From Duganella radicis (lineage in GTDB: Bacteria > Pseudomonadota > Gammaproteobacteria > Burkholderiales > Burkholderiaceae_D), in contig NZ_WNKY01000001.1 of the NCBI RefSeq assembly GCF_009720825.1, positions 434,001 to 498,000 of the forward strand: 64,000 nucleotides of DNA, given 5' to 3'. Positions 19,001-27,206 of this stretch are shown in pieces (the first letter of the stretch is position 1; each line of letters begins with the position of its first letter). The translations under genes and the position numbers were made by a program. The notes under the pieces are model-generated. The model ran no database searches, was not told the origin of the DNA, and worked only from the letters and a program-made list of their open reading frames with translations.

Positions 19001-19895
19001 GGATCACCAGGAAGGCGCTGTCGGCCTTCTGCTCCTGGGCACGCATGCCGAGCACGCGCTCAAAGTAAAAGTCGATGCGCTTGTCGCCGAAACGGTTCAG
19101 GCGCTGTTGCAATTGCTGGAACAGGCGCACGAAGCCGATCAGGAGGCTGGCGCCCGGATCGTGCGACTCGCTCAGCAGCGAAGCGGGCAGCATGGCGCGT
19201 ATGCCGTTTTGCAGCATCCGCACCGCTTGCGTGAACGTATGGAAATTGTGGCGGATGTCGCTGGGACCGAAGGGCGTCGGCTCCGCCTCGTCCGCACCGC
19301 CTTGCGTGACCTGCGGCACATCGGTCAGCGCCATGAATTGCGGCCCGAAGACTTGCTGCGCGCCGATGAAGGAGGCCGGCGCGTGCTTGAGCAGTATCCG
19401 CATTTCGCGCTTCAATCCGCTCAGTATGCCTTCGAGCAGTTGCCGCACTTCGCGCCCGCCCTCTCCGGGCAAGGTGCTGACCGTGCTCATCCACACATCC
19501 AGCGTGCGCGCCACCAGCAGCGGCGAATCGAGGCGGTCGCGGTAGCTGCCGTGCAAGCCGCGCAGCGCGTCGATCCCGAACCAGGCGCTGTAGTCGGGCG
19601 CGGCCAGCAGGCGCTGCTCGAAGCCGTTCAGCATGGCGCTGGTGTCGATGGCCAGTACCGAGGCCATGAAGATGGTTTCGTCGGCGCTGAAAAACTGCTG
19701 CCAATGACCTTCCGGCGCCATGTTCAGCTTATAGAACCGGACCACGCGCGCATACTCGGTGGCCAGCGCGAGCAGCTGCTCGAACGTCATTTCGTCCGGC
19801 TGGAAATAATTGCCGCACAGCGCAGGCGGACGCCGATGCTGCTGGTCGCGCCCGTCGCTGACGATCAGTCGAAATTTCTCCGTCATCACGGCCAC
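16029..19895 (-). CDS. eCIS large baseplate-J family protein (Afp11-like)
   Basis: The frame opens with GTG at 19895 (1288 aa); an ATG at 19886 (1285 aa) is an alternative, and neither has a strong ribosome site. Size, position after the gp25-like gene, and the C-terminal stretch around ALTAADFELLILEQFP followed by VSFLLELDVVEEV are typical of baseplate J/gp47-type proteins of eCIS, which form the wedge of the baseplate. The protein is cytosolic in character, with no signal or membrane segment. Its stop overlaps the start of the fibre-like gene. Subunit naming relies mainly on size and order. Confidence 0.8.
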   Translation of the reverse strand: MAVMTEKFRLIVSDGRDQQHRRPPALCGNYFQPDEMTFEQLLALATEYARVVRFYKLNMAPEGHWQQFFSADETIFMASVLAIDTSAMLNGFEQRLLAAPDYSAWFGIDALRGLHGSYRDRLDSPLLVARTLDVWMSTVSTLPGEGGREVRQLLEGILSGLKREMRILLKHAPASFIGAQQVFGPQFMALTDVPQVTQGGADEAEPTPFGPSDIRHNFHTFTQAVRMLQNGIRAMLPASLLSESHDPGASLLIGFVRLFQQLQQRLNRFGDKRIDFYFERVLGMRAQEQKADSAFLVIRPTASARQIHIDAGTEFIAGVDDAQRDIIYATECAATLNDAHVEALHTLYFERQRNAVPGAKGRVAYSTTGCYAREVELLRLDGDESEHQKLTPVPLLGAPKPGEAQHGGAPARFGFALASRVLLMREGERSVRVLFQYRDPVAASEADGLATGPAPGPDQDMAARSVSAARRHPIEDSLRAVVTKLQQDHRSDERPASAVRASDVFVKLFRAMFRVALTTADGWHQVSEYRPEYQGLNASLDKDCLSIQFVLPAGAPPITSYQPALHGGGYDTELPVLRFEMTQNEYSYPYDILSQWFLQDIRIEVEVRAVRQLLLHNQIGQLSASSPFMPFGPLPALGSYLIVGCEEILYKQLRDVSIDIEWNDLPPGLGGFAGHYRAYDAPLKSGDVRASLAVLADGKWVRAGGEASLFRYEVQSDGSPSNLTSSESCVSFQPTVQFYKPLAGFPREGEPGFRYSSASMNGLFKLTLESPDGAFGHQAYPALLSRVLTHNARVKKPQLMAPLPNPPYTPQIGRIALNYKAVATIDFERKRTASKPAQLDSFIHLHPMGHQTMYLGDTRTIPQIPIYEAAGYLFIGIEGKQLRGTLSLYFYLREDSLPDKRHADSGLAWSYLSGNRWRRIDANQILDDSTKGFMTSGIVLIRLPEEIDTGNTVMPAGKFWLRVSADRGVANFCSLYAVYAQAIKVTWQPDQGKKAEPVLPGKRITKSRSNIAGVDSIHQIRRSFDGKAAESALQFRVRASERLRHKNRALTAADFELLILEQFPQVYKVKCFPNMVSADDPARRLRPGHILIVAIPHLNGNGHINQRPTLSGHLIGEIAQYVRRYASPDTIISVENPVYELIQVRCTVKLRSQLSSGHLSERINQALCDYLSPWNASGISQHFGWTLRQHDVVSFLLELDVVEEVSGVSLLQIAPVGEPAELLYAMRDNAKHATEKTIYPSYPWSIAVPMHQHWIVVDGKATINHPKPIGIDELRVGSTFIIPRGEPT

Positions 19896-19898
19896 CGC

Positions 19899-20327
19899 TT
19901 AGAGTTGGACATCGCTACCCTCCAGGCAGTAGAAGGGATAGACGATGTTGTGACGGGTGTTGGTGCTGATGATGGTGTAGTCGATCGAGAAATTGAGGCG
20001 TCCTTCCGGGGCCAGCGTGGTATCGGCGGAGATCGCCTCGACCACCACGCGCGGCTCAAAAAACAGGATCGCGCGCCCGATCGCATCCTTCAGGATCGTC
20101 ACGGTCGTCTCGTTGATGCTCTCGTAGACCTGCTGTTTGAGGCCGGCGCCGAAAGCCGGCCGCATGACGCGCTCGCCGGCGGCCGTGCCCAGCACGATGT
20201 GCAAGCTCTGGCGGATGTCTTCCTCAGCGCTGACCATGCGCACTCCCGCGCGGATCGAGAATTCGGGCGGGAAACTCCAGCCCGTGCCCAGGAAGGAAAT
20301 ATCGGCCTCCATCGGTCGCCCCGGCAT
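19899..20327 (-). CDS. eCIS baseplate gp25/GPW family protein (Afp9-like)
   Basis: This 142-aa protein shows the gp25 pattern: GTGWSFPPEFS near the N-terminus, EEDIRQSLHIVLGTAAGERVM in the middle, FGAGLKQQVYE, and IDYTIIST near the end. gp25-like proteins hold baseplate wedges to the inner tube hub and start sheath polymerisation. The gene lies one base after the PAAR stop and four bases before the large baseplate gene. A second in-frame ATG fifteen bases in is possible. Confidence 0.9.
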   Translation of the reverse strand: MPGRPMEADISFLGTGWSFPPEFSIRAGVRMVSAEEDIRQSLHIVLGTAAGERVMRPAFGAGLKQQVYESINETTVTILKDAIGRAILFFEPRVVVEAISADTTLAPEGRLNFSIDYTIISTNTRHNIVYPFYCLEGSDVQL

Positions 20328-20328
20328 G

Positions 20329-20628
20329 CTAGCCGCCCACCATGACGGTCGGCAGGCCCAGCACCACGCTGCCGCCGTGCGCGGTGGTGTCGCCCATGCG
20401 CGCGGCGGGCTTGCCGCCGATCATGACGGTGGCGCTGCCCTTGACGATCGAATCCGGCGGGCCGACGCACACGCACATGTCGCCCACCACGGCCGCCGGC
20501 AAGGCGCCGATCAGCACGGTCGGCACGCAAGGCCCGGAAATCGGGCCGCCCACGTGGGGAATCGGCGGCAACCCCGGCGTGACCATGGGGCACACGTGCA
20601 TATCGGTGATACGGGCTGCGGGTGGCAT
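20329..20628 (-). CDS. PAAR-domain spike tip protein (Afp10-like)
   Basis: This 99-aa protein has the PAAR repeats: PPAARITDMHVCPMV, PALPAAVVGD-like LPAAVVGDMCVC, and KPAARMGDTTAHGGSVV. Pro-, Gly- and His/Cys-bearing loops form the metal-stabilised cone. PAAR proteins sharpen the spike of contractile injection systems and can carry payloads; this one has no extension, so it is a bare tip. It lies directly after the VgrG-like gene, as expected. Confidence 0.92.
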   Translation of the reverse strand: MPPAARITDMHVCPMVTPGLPPIPHVGGPISGPCVPTVLIGALPAAVVGDMCVCVGPPDSIVKGSATVMIGGKPAARMGDTTAHGGSVVLGLPTVMVGG

Positions 20629-20643
20629 CGGCGTCGTCCTGTT

Positions 20644-22434
20644 TCAGTTGATCATGACCAGCGCACCCTTGACGGTGGTCTGGCCGGTTGCCGACAATTC
20701 GGCCGTGGCGGCGCCCTTGGCGACAAAGCCGACGTTGGCGTTATTGTTGATGTTCAGTGCGCTCACCTTGACGTCGGTCTGGGCCGCCACCTCGACGTTC
20801 TGCACGGCCGAGATGGCCACCTTGCCGGCCGCCTTGATGGTGACGTCCTTGGGGCTGTCGAGCAGGATGCCGCCGGGACTGAGCTCGACCTTGTTGCCGT
20901 TCTGGTCTTGCAGCAAGATCGACTTGGCATCGTCACTGATCACGACCTTGTTGCTGGCCGGCGTGATGAAGGTGATGACTTTTTTCTCGTCGTCGAATTC
21001 CATCTTGAGCTTGCTGCGCGTGACCAGCGCCTTGAAATTATTCTCAGCCGTCAATTCGTAGGGCGGCACATGCTTGCTGCTGTATAAGCTGCCCAGGATG
21101 ACCGGGCAAGAAGGATCGTTGTTGAAGAATCCCAGGATGACTTCGTCGCCGACTTCCGGCACGACGAAGGCGCCGAAGCCGGCCGAGCCGTAAAAGGTCG
21201 ACAGGCGCGCCCACACGCCGGCCGTGGCCGCCTTCATCAGGGGCAGCGACACCTGGATCTTGTACTGGCCTTCGGGATCGGCATCAAGCTTCATGACCAG
21301 GCCGATGTGCAGGCCGGCGATGCCGGCGGTCCAGCCCGCCGCCTCGGGCGCATGCAGCTGGTGCTCGTCGGCGAACCAGTAACTGGGCATGCCGAACTCG
21401 ACCTCGGTGGTCCAGTTGCCCTGCTCCAGGCGATGAACCACGTTGCTGGCGATGACGTTGCCGTTGAAATGCGCGCCCACGCCGGCCAGGGTCAGCAGCA
21501 CGCCGGGCTTGGCCAGCGCGCTGCCCTGGAACTTCATGCGCCCGCGGATGCGCGCCAGCGCCGCCTTGGTTTGCTGGGCGCCGGTCCAGGCCGCCAGGGC
21601 CGCGCTGTCGAGGGACGCGGCCGTTTGCAGGCCGAAGTCACCGGCGCCCAGCACGCCGGCCAGGGTGGCCGAGCTCAGGTCGCCCTGGCCCGTCAGGGCC
21701 TGCGGCTTGGCGGTCTTCTGCACCACGGCCAGGGTCGCCAGGTCCCAGCTGGTGGCGGTGACCGAGGCCAGTTGCCAGCGCGCGTCGAGCTCGGCCTGGA
21801 ACTCCATCAAGTCGGCGCCGTAGGTGACCGTCAGCACGGGCGAGCCGCTGGCCACGGGCGCGGCCACCGTGATCTTGCCGGCGTCGACCGTCACCAGCAT
21901 GCCGTTCACTTCGGCGCGCGCGAGCATGTAATCCCAGTCGCTCACGTAGTACTGCACCAGTTCCTTGTAGGTGACGCTGGTGCTGTCGACGGCGCCGCTC
22001 AGGCCCGCGTGGGCGCCGATCAGGGCCGCGATGATTTGATGGTCGGTCTTGTCGACATAGTTCGCATTCTTGCGCCCGACCGTCATGGCCAGCGCCTTGT
22101 CGCGGCACTCGATGATCAGGCGCGCATAGTTCTCACCGGTGATCTTGACGCTGTGGCGCACCACCACGCCGGTGTAGATGGGCTTGACGGTCAAGCCATA
22201 GCCGGCGCTGATGACGACCTCGGTGCCCGGCTTGAAGTTGCCCTGGTCGGCCACCGGAAAGGCCGCGTTCGGCATATCGCCGTCGAGCACGGTGATCGTG
22301 GCCGACGGAATGCGGTTGGTGCTGTGATTCGTCTCGATCGACACCACTTGGACGATATCGGGCAGCGGCGCACCATCACAGGTGATGGTGAAGCTGAGGA
22401 CGCCGTCGCTGCCGGTCATCGGTGAGGTGGCCAT
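20644..22434 (-). CDS. VgrG-like spike protein (Afp8-like)
   Basis: This 596-aa protein has an N-terminal gp27-like region (to about residue 350) and an OB-fold region containing GDEVILGFFNNDPSCPVILG. The C-terminus is a needle-like beta-helix rich in short repeats (GNKVELSPGGILLDSPKDVT, then VAISAVQNVEVAAQTDVKVS). This is the layout of the VgrG/gp5-gp27 spike that sits under the tube. The neighbouring PAAR gene supplies the tip. There is no catalytic domain after the beta-helix. Confidence 0.92.
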   Translation of the reverse strand: MATSPMTGSDGVLSFTITCDGAPLPDIVQVVSIETNHSTNRIPSATITVLDGDMPNAAFPVADQGNFKPGTEVVISAGYGLTVKPIYTGVVVRHSVKITGENYARLIIECRDKALAMTVGRKNANYVDKTDHQIIAALIGAHAGLSGAVDSTSVTYKELVQYYVSDWDYMLARAEVNGMLVTVDAGKITVAAPVASGSPVLTVTYGADLMEFQAELDARWQLASVTATSWDLATLAVVQKTAKPQALTGQGDLSSATLAGVLGAGDFGLQTAASLDSAALAAWTGAQQTKAALARIRGRMKFQGSALAKPGVLLTLAGVGAHFNGNVIASNVVHRLEQGNWTTEVEFGMPSYWFADEHQLHAPEAAGWTAGIAGLHIGLVMKLDADPEGQYKIQVSLPLMKAATAGVWARLSTFYGSAGFGAFVVPEVGDEVILGFFNNDPSCPVILGSLYSSKHVPPYELTAENNFKALVTRSKLKMEFDDEKKVITFITPASNKVVISDDAKSILLQDQNGNKVELSPGGILLDSPKDVTIKAAGKVAISAVQNVEVAAQTDVKVSALNINNNANVGFVAKGAATAELSATGQTTVKGALVMIN

Positions 22435-22467
22435 GAGGTGCTTTCGGTAGTCAGTTAAAAACGCGCT

Positions 22468-23145
22468 TCAGAACAGCGGCGGAAAGCGCAAGCTCATGCC
22501 CGGCTCCAACTGGCGCGGCAAGGTCAAGCCGTTGACGCGCGCCACCTCCAGGTGATACAGCGGATCGCGATAGATGCGCTCGCACAGCAGGGGCAAAGTG
22601 TCGCCCGCCTTGACCAGCACCAGGTGGGTCAGGTCCGGCGAGCTGGCGCTCTTTTGCTTGACCTCTTCGGCCGCGCTTTGGTATTCGACGAAACTGAGCG
22701 AGGTCTTGGCACGCAGCGGTTCGCCGTTTGGCGCGAACAGGGTGTACTCGAATTTCAAGCTCTCGGCCCGGCCGTAGAACATCAGGCTGCCCCACACCAC
22801 CTGCACGATGGGCGTCTCGTGCTTGGTCCCCACATACGCGTAGACCGTGTTGCGCAGACTCTCGACTTGCTGCTTGACAGGCAGCTTGCTGCCCGGGACG
22901 GCGCCCGTGCCATCGAGCACCAGGGCCTTGAGGCTCAGCTTTTCCGGCTGAACGGCATGGAACTTGGCCTCGTCGCCGGACTGCCCCAGGCTCTCGTTCT
23001 TGCTATAACGGACCGAGCACTCATGGTCGTAGCCCGACGGATTGATCAGCGCCTTGAACACCGGACGCGATCCGTCGACACTGATCTTGCCGCTCTTCGA
23101 CACCGAGCAGCCGGAAATTTTGAGCAGTGCTTTCTCGCCGGCCAT
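22468..23145 (-). CDS. eCIS hub/tube-initiator protein with LysM (Afp7-like)
   Basis: The ATG at 23145 (GGGAG site) gives 225 aa; longer in-frame readings overlap the DUF5908 gene. Residues 1-150 look like the contractile-tail hub region (NPSGYDHECSVRYSK, VVWGSLMFYGRAESLKFEYT). The C-terminus is a LysM-like module (LVLVKAGDTLPLLCERIYRDPLYHLEVARVNGL). In Afp/PVC a LysM-bearing protein connects tube and spike. The gene sits between the DUF5908 and VgrG genes. Confidence 0.88.
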   Translation of the reverse strand: MAGEKALLKISGCSVSKSGKISVDGSRPVFKALINPSGYDHECSVRYSKNESLGQSGDEAKFHAVQPEKLSLKALVLDGTGAVPGSKLPVKQQVESLRNTVYAYVGTKHETPIVQVVWGSLMFYGRAESLKFEYTLFAPNGEPLRAKTSLSFVEYQSAAEEVKQKSASSPDLTHLVLVKAGDTLPLLCERIYRDPLYHLEVARVNGLTLPRQLEPGMSLRFPPLF

Positions 23146-23147
23146 GA

Positions 23148-23312
23148 CTAGCGCTCCCCGCGCTCGCGCAGCAGGCTCGTCACCAGCTGGCGGCATTCGC
23201 GCAGCAGGGCTTCGCGCTGGGCCTGGGTAAACGGCACGATGTTCTTGCCGCCCTCGGCGGGACGGTCGACGATGGTGCTCTTGATCACCAACTCCCTGAT
23301 TTCTATCGACAT
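23148..23312 (-). CDS. DUF5908 small eCIS protein
   Basis: This 54-aa protein (ATG at 23312, GGAG site) begins MSIEIRELVIKSTI, the conserved start of DUF5908 proteins, which occur next to tube genes in many eCIS clusters. The second half (QREALLRECRQLVTSLLRER) is a charged helix. Its role in the particle is not known. It is separated by 13 bp from the tube gene upstream, and its stop lies 2 bp before the hub gene start. Longer in-frame readings starting further upstream overlap the tube gene and lack a ribosome site. Confidence 0.85.
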   Translation of the reverse strand: MSIEIRELVIKSTIVDRPAEGGKNIVPFTQAQREALLRECRQLVTSLLRERGER

Positions 23313-23325
23313 CGCGATCTCCGGT

Positions 23326-23820
23326 TTATGCCCTGCGCTGAGAATAGGAGTACGCCAGGCTGATCTTCTCAACGGCGACTTCGTTTTTGGTGGAACTAAA
23401 CGGGTCGACGCTCCACTTGAGCGGATAGGCGTCGTTGAACTGCCACACGCGCAGCACCTGGCCATTCGCGCCGGTGAGCTTGACGATGACCGTTTGCAGC
23501 GCGATCATCGTGGCGAACTCGCCCTCGAGCGTGCTCTTGCACCATGCCGCCAGCGGCGAACTCATTCTGGCGATGCCCCGCTTGAGCTCCAGTTGCCCAT
23601 GCTTGACCTGCTTGGGCAACTGGTGGACAAAGCGGTTCTCGCCGCCCTCGACCACCGCTTCGGTCTCGAACTCGGTGCTGATCCCCGACACCTCGGAAAA
23701 CGCGGTGTCGTCGATCTTGCTGCCGTTGCCGATGCTGACGGCAAAATAGAACGCTGGCGGCGGATAGCCGCGCTCTAGATATTCGTTCTCGAAATAGTCG
23801 CTGGAGGCTTGATCTTTCAT
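23326..23820 (-). CDS. eCIS tube protein 2 (gp19 family, Afp5-like)
   Basis: This 164-aa protein has the phage tail-tube pattern PPAFYFAVSIG, SEVSGISTEFETEAVVEGGE, LELKRGIA and a final beta-strand EVAVEKISLAYS. Such proteins stack as hexamers inside the sheath. It differs from the other tube gene and, from its position next to the hub gene, probably forms the tube's start near the spike. An AAGGG site precedes the ATG. Confidence 0.9.
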   Translation of the reverse strand: MKDQASSDYFENEYLERGYPPPAFYFAVSIGNGSKIDDTAFSEVSGISTEFETEAVVEGGENRFVHQLPKQVKHGQLELKRGIARMSSPLAAWCKSTLEGEFATMIALQTVIVKLTGANGQVLRVWQFNDAYPLKWSVDPFSSTKNEVAVEKISLAYSYSQRRA

Positions 23821-23830
23821 GGCTCAGCCC

Positions 23831-24289
23831 TTACTTCGTTTCAATCGTCAGACCTTCGTGCACGATCTCAATGGTCTCGATCGCCACTTCATTGCCCTCG
23901 GACTTCAGATCGGTGCCCGAGATCTTGGTCGGCCAGGCGTTCGTCAACGTCCAGACCATGACGGCGGAGCCAGCCTGGTCAAGCAAGCTGATGATGACGG
24001 GCACGCGCTTGATCGTGTTCATCTCGATCTGCTTGAGCCAGTCCCAGAACTTGTTGTCGCCCTTGAACACGCCTTTTTTCATGGTGACATTGCCGTACTT
24101 CTTCATGCCCGGCATCTTGATCACCGAGAATTGCTTGCTGTTCCCGTGGCGATACTTGATTTCCTCGGACTGGACATCCAGTCCCGAGACCTCCTGGAAG
24201 GCGATTTCATTGCCGCCCCATGTGACGCTGAAGAAGAACTTCGGCATCGGCCATACGGTCTCCGATTGTTTCGATCCATCATCTGCCAT
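23831..24289 (-). CDS. eCIS main tube protein (gp19 family, Afp1-like)
   Basis: This 152-aa protein has the same tube fold pattern: FFFSVTWGGNEIAFQEVSGL, YRHGNSKQFS, NVTMKKGVFKGD, and EVAIETIEIVHEGL at the C-terminus. A strong GAGGAG ribosome site precedes the ATG. It directly follows the sheath gene, the place of the major tube subunit in Afp-like clusters. It should polymerise as stacked hexamers around the tape measure protein. Confidence 0.92.
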   Translation of the reverse strand: MADDGSKQSETVWPMPKFFFSVTWGGNEIAFQEVSGLDVQSEEIKYRHGNSKQFSVIKMPGMKKYGNVTMKKGVFKGDNKFWDWLKQIEMNTIKRVPVIISLLDQAGSAVMVWTLTNAWPTKISGTDLKSEGNEVAIETIEIVHEGLTIETK

Positions 24290-24326
24290 AACAAACTCCT
24301 CAATGAATTAGTGAGTGAAAAACGGG

Positions 24327-25850
24327 TCAGGACTTCTGCATTTGCTGCTGGAAGGTGATCTCGATGAATTCCGCCGGGCGGCTCAGCGCGACCAGGATCG
24401 TCACACGCAGGATGCCTTCGAGGATGTCCTCCGGCGTCATGGTCGCGCCCAGGCCGACGCTGACGTTGAACGCATCTTCGGCGCTGGCGCCGGCCAGGCC
24501 GCCGCGCTTCCAGACGCTGGTCAGGAAATTGTCGGCCATGCCCTTGATCGTGACCCAGGTGCCGCTCACGTTCGGCTCGAACACATAGGCCTTGGTGGCC
24601 AGGCGCAGCGATTCCTCGATCATGATCATGGTGCGGCGCACGTTGATGTAGCGCCAGTCCAGGCTATTGCCGTCCAGGGTACGCGCGCCCCACACCAGGG
24701 TGCCCTCGCCGATGAAGGTGCGGATGGCGTTGATCGACTTGCCGGCGGTGGTGACGTTCAAGTCTTCCTGCTCGTCGTGGGTGATGTTGACGGCCGGCGA
24801 AATGACCGAGGCCAGGCTGACGTTGGCCGGCGCCTTCCACACGCCGCGCGCATTGTCGACCATGGTGTAGACGCCCGCCATGGCGGCGGCCGGCGGCAGC
24901 AGGTTCAGCTTGCGCTTGATCGCCAGCAGGATATTGGCGTAGACGGGGCTGACCGAGAACAGAATCTTGTGCAGCTCGTCGTCCGACAGATAGGTCTTGA
25001 GCGTGCGGTCGCGATCCGGATCGCCCACTTGCGCGAGGATTTGCTGGAAGTCGGCCGGCGCGTTCGGCCCGGCCGCCTGCAGCAGCAGATCCTTGACCGC
25101 CTTCAGGTCGACAAAATTGCCAAAGCCGGTGTCGGTGGTCTGCACGATCGAGGTGTTGAGCCACGGGTAGTAGGCGGCCGAGAAATTGAGGAAGTTCGTG
25201 CCCAGGTCGCCGCGGAAGGCCACCACCGGGTCGCCTGCGGGATCGGTGCGCTCGCGGTAGCCGTCATGCACGTCGAGGATGGCAAAGCGGTTCTTCATTT
25301 GCGAGCCGCAATGCATCAGGCTGTACTGCTGCAGGGCGATGCAGTCGCCTTCGGACAGCGACATCGCGTCCGGCACCACGACCATCGTCGGCTCCTGTTC
25401 CTTGCGCAGCAAGTCGATGCCATCCTGCAGGGCCGGCTTCTCGGCGCCGGTGGCGCTGAAGGTGCCGACCGAGACGATGTAGCAGGCACCGCCACCGTTT
25501 TGGAAGAACAGCTGCATGCTGTGGTAGAGGTAGTAGCGGAAGGTGTCGGGCTTGTCGTTCTCGCGCTGCAGGAAGTACTCGTCGCTGCCGATCTTGAAGT
25601 CGCCCGGCGTGTCGCCATCCTTCTTGGGCACGATGGTGAACTTGTCGTCCGGGGCGCCGCCGAAGTAATTGATAAATTCCGTCAGCGACGTGATGCGCCA
25701 CGGTTTGCGGTGCAAGCTCGTGCCCTTGTTGTCGGCTATCCGGGTATAGCCGACAAATGCCGGAACCGCAGTGGCGACTTCCACCACCGAATTCGGGAAA
25801 GCATTTTTCTCAACGATATAGACACCCGGGGTTTTATACGCGCCAGCCAT
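24327..25850 (-). CDS. eCIS contractile sheath protein (Afp2-like)
   Basis: This 507-aa protein opens with YKTPGVYIVEKNAFPNSVVE and PAFVGYTRIA, the conserved N-terminus of phage-tail sheath proteins. It ends with the conserved LRVTILVALSRPAEFIEITF strand that joins neighbouring subunits. Unlike Afp and PVC, which have several sheath paralogues, only one sheath gene is present. An AAAGGAA site lies before the ATG. The sheath contracts to drive the tube. Confidence 0.95.
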   Translation of the reverse strand: MAGAYKTPGVYIVEKNAFPNSVVEVATAVPAFVGYTRIADNKGTSLHRKPWRITSLTEFINYFGGAPDDKFTIVPKKDGDTPGDFKIGSDEYFLQRENDKPDTFRYYLYHSMQLFFQNGGGACYIVSVGTFSATGAEKPALQDGIDLLRKEQEPTMVVVPDAMSLSEGDCIALQQYSLMHCGSQMKNRFAILDVHDGYRERTDPAGDPVVAFRGDLGTNFLNFSAAYYPWLNTSIVQTTDTGFGNFVDLKAVKDLLLQAAGPNAPADFQQILAQVGDPDRDRTLKTYLSDDELHKILFSVSPVYANILLAIKRKLNLLPPAAAMAGVYTMVDNARGVWKAPANVSLASVISPAVNITHDEQEDLNVTTAGKSINAIRTFIGEGTLVWGARTLDGNSLDWRYINVRRTMIMIEESLRLATKAYVFEPNVSGTWVTIKGMADNFLTSVWKRGGLAGASAEDAFNVSVGLGATMTPEDILEGILRVTILVALSRPAEFIEITFQQQMQKS

Positions 25851-25867
25851 AGTGTTTCCTTTGAAAA

Positions 25868-26623
25868 TTATTGATGAATGTAGATTTCCGCGACGATCAT
25901 GGAGCGGCCGTCGCGCCCTCGCTCTTTGCCTAGCTTTTCCATGTTGGCGTTAGGTAAACGCCTGATCAGCACCTTCCCTGCGCCCCCCTCTTCCCGCAAC
26001 TGCAAGCGTTGCTGCGGTAGTCTTTGCATCGGAAGCGGCCCTTCCGATGTGTACGCGGTCCCGTCTTCGGTGGCCGGCATGGCCGACGCCGCAAAGCCGA
26101 TGCCCCGGTCGCCGTCAGGCGCATCGAGGTCGACGATGCTGAGTTTTTTGCCCGCCAGGTTGCCGGTGAAAAAATACTTCCAGTGGATTTTTTTCGACGC
26201 CAGCGCGATACGGTAGGTCTTATGCCCGGTGTCGCCGCGCGCCCCCTGCCGGTGATCGATCTCGACCGACAACAGCGGCTGGCGCGCGGCGCCCGAACCG
26301 GCCAGGGTTTCGGCCCGCAGCAACTCGTCTCCACCGTTGCTGACATAGCGCAGCGGCGGCGCCACCGGCCAGTCGGTGCAATACTGCAACTGCGGATCGC
26401 AACTGAACACCGCGAAGGCCAGCGGCAGCAATGCGTCCGACGCCGGCAGCGCCCGCTCCTCGCGCCACAGCTCGGCGCCGTGCGGCGTATGGCGCAGCAG
26501 CAGGCCTTCGCGCTCCATCAACGCCGCGCAAGCGGCGCTGGGCACGAAGCGCATATTGCCTGGCATATCGGCCAGGTATTCATGGCTGATCACCAGCGTG
26601 AACAGGCGAAGGTAGCGAGACAT
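25868..26623 (-). CDS. Unknown eCIS-operon protein between cap and sheath genes
   Basis: I do not recognise this 251-aa protein. It is cytosolic in character and begins RYLRLFTLVISHEYLAD. A central beta-rich part (RYVSNGGDELLRAETL, YRIALASKKIHWKYFF) is followed by a C-terminal tail ending RSMIVAEIYIHQ. It is co-transcribed with the cap gene (7 bp upstream) and the sheath gene (17 bp downstream), so a structural or assembly role in the eCIS is likely. It is not a sheath paralogue. Confidence 0.7.
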   Translation of the reverse strand: MSRYLRLFTLVISHEYLADMPGNMRFVPSAACAALMEREGLLLRHTPHGAELWREERALPASDALLPLAFAVFSCDPQLQYCTDWPVAPPLRYVSNGGDELLRAETLAGSGAARQPLLSVEIDHRQGARGDTGHKTYRIALASKKIHWKYFFTGNLAGKKLSIVDLDAPDGDRGIGFAASAMPATEDGTAYTSEGPLPMQRLPQQRLQLREEGGAGKVLIRRLPNANMEKLGKERGRDGRSMIVAEIYIHQ

Positions 26624-26630
26624 GGCCGGC

Positions 26631-27206
26631 TCACCTTGCCACGCCGTGGCGCTGGTCGGTGATCACCGGCACCTGGCCGGTGAGCGCCCTGGCGTCGATC
26701 GTCATCATGCGCACCTTGTAATACATCGACGGCAGATAGCGGCCGCCCAGCAGACTCCACAGATTGTTCAGTTCGGCAATCGGCAGGTTTTCGATGTCCA
26801 GCGCGAGGCGCTCGATGCGCTCGTCCAGTCCTGGACTGTTGTGCTGGTCGAACACCGGGTGCTGCTGAAAAAAGGCGATCGCATGCGAAATGTACTTGAG
26901 CGCCTCGCTGTAATTGCCGGCGCCGAAATTGGCCGACATCATCAGATACAGGTTCACGAACAGCGGCGCGCTGTATTGCAAGACCCGCTCGTCACGGCCG
27001 CGCGCCTCCGCATTGGCACGGAAAGGCAGCGTGTCTTTTTCGATGTTCATCAGTGTTAACACCAGCTTATTGGTGGCGTTTGGCGCCACGCTACCGTCGA
27101 GTTCGATCAGGTTGGACACCACGACCACGTCCTCGACTAACTGGAAATTGCTCTTGAATTGCTGGTTCAATTGAAAGGCAAGATGCCCGATTGCCGCGCC
27201 GATCAT
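26631..27206 (-). CDS. eCIS cap/terminator protein (Pvc16/DUF4255 family)
   Basis: This 191-aa protein starts at 27206 with a GGGGAGGG site. The DUF4255 pattern is clear: LAFQLNQQFKSNF, LVLTLMNIEKDTLPFR, NLYLMMSANFGAGNYSEALK, and LPSMYYKVRMMTIDA. In Afp the homologous protein Afp16 caps the tube end and fixes particle length. It is the first gene of the eCIS operon, so the operon promoter should lie in 27207-27414. Confidence 0.92.
   Translation of the reverse strand: MIGAAIGHLAFQLNQQFKSNFQLVEDVVVVSNLIELDGSVAPNATNKLVLTLMNIEKDTLPFRANAEARGRDERVLQYSAPLFVNLYLMMSANFGAGNYSEALKYISHAIAFFQQHPVFDQHNSPGLDERIERLALDIENLPIAELNNLWSLLGGRYLPSMYYKVRMMTIDARALTGQVPVITDQRHGVAR

Noticed and set aside
17346..20345. 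999-codon plus-strand ORF
   Set aside because: It is antisense to the large baseplate gene; the translation is low-complexity, rich in His, Gln and Arg, without ribosome site or family pattern. High GC makes such shadows common.
1..27206. Type VI secretion system
   Set aside because: Sheath, tube, VgrG and PAAR are present, but there is no TssJ/L/M membrane complex or ClpV; Pvc16, DUF5908, DUF4157 and the Afp15-type ATPase point to eCIS.
1..27206. Prophage with a contractile tail
   Set aside because: No capsid, portal, terminase, integrase or lysis genes; gene order fits eCIS.
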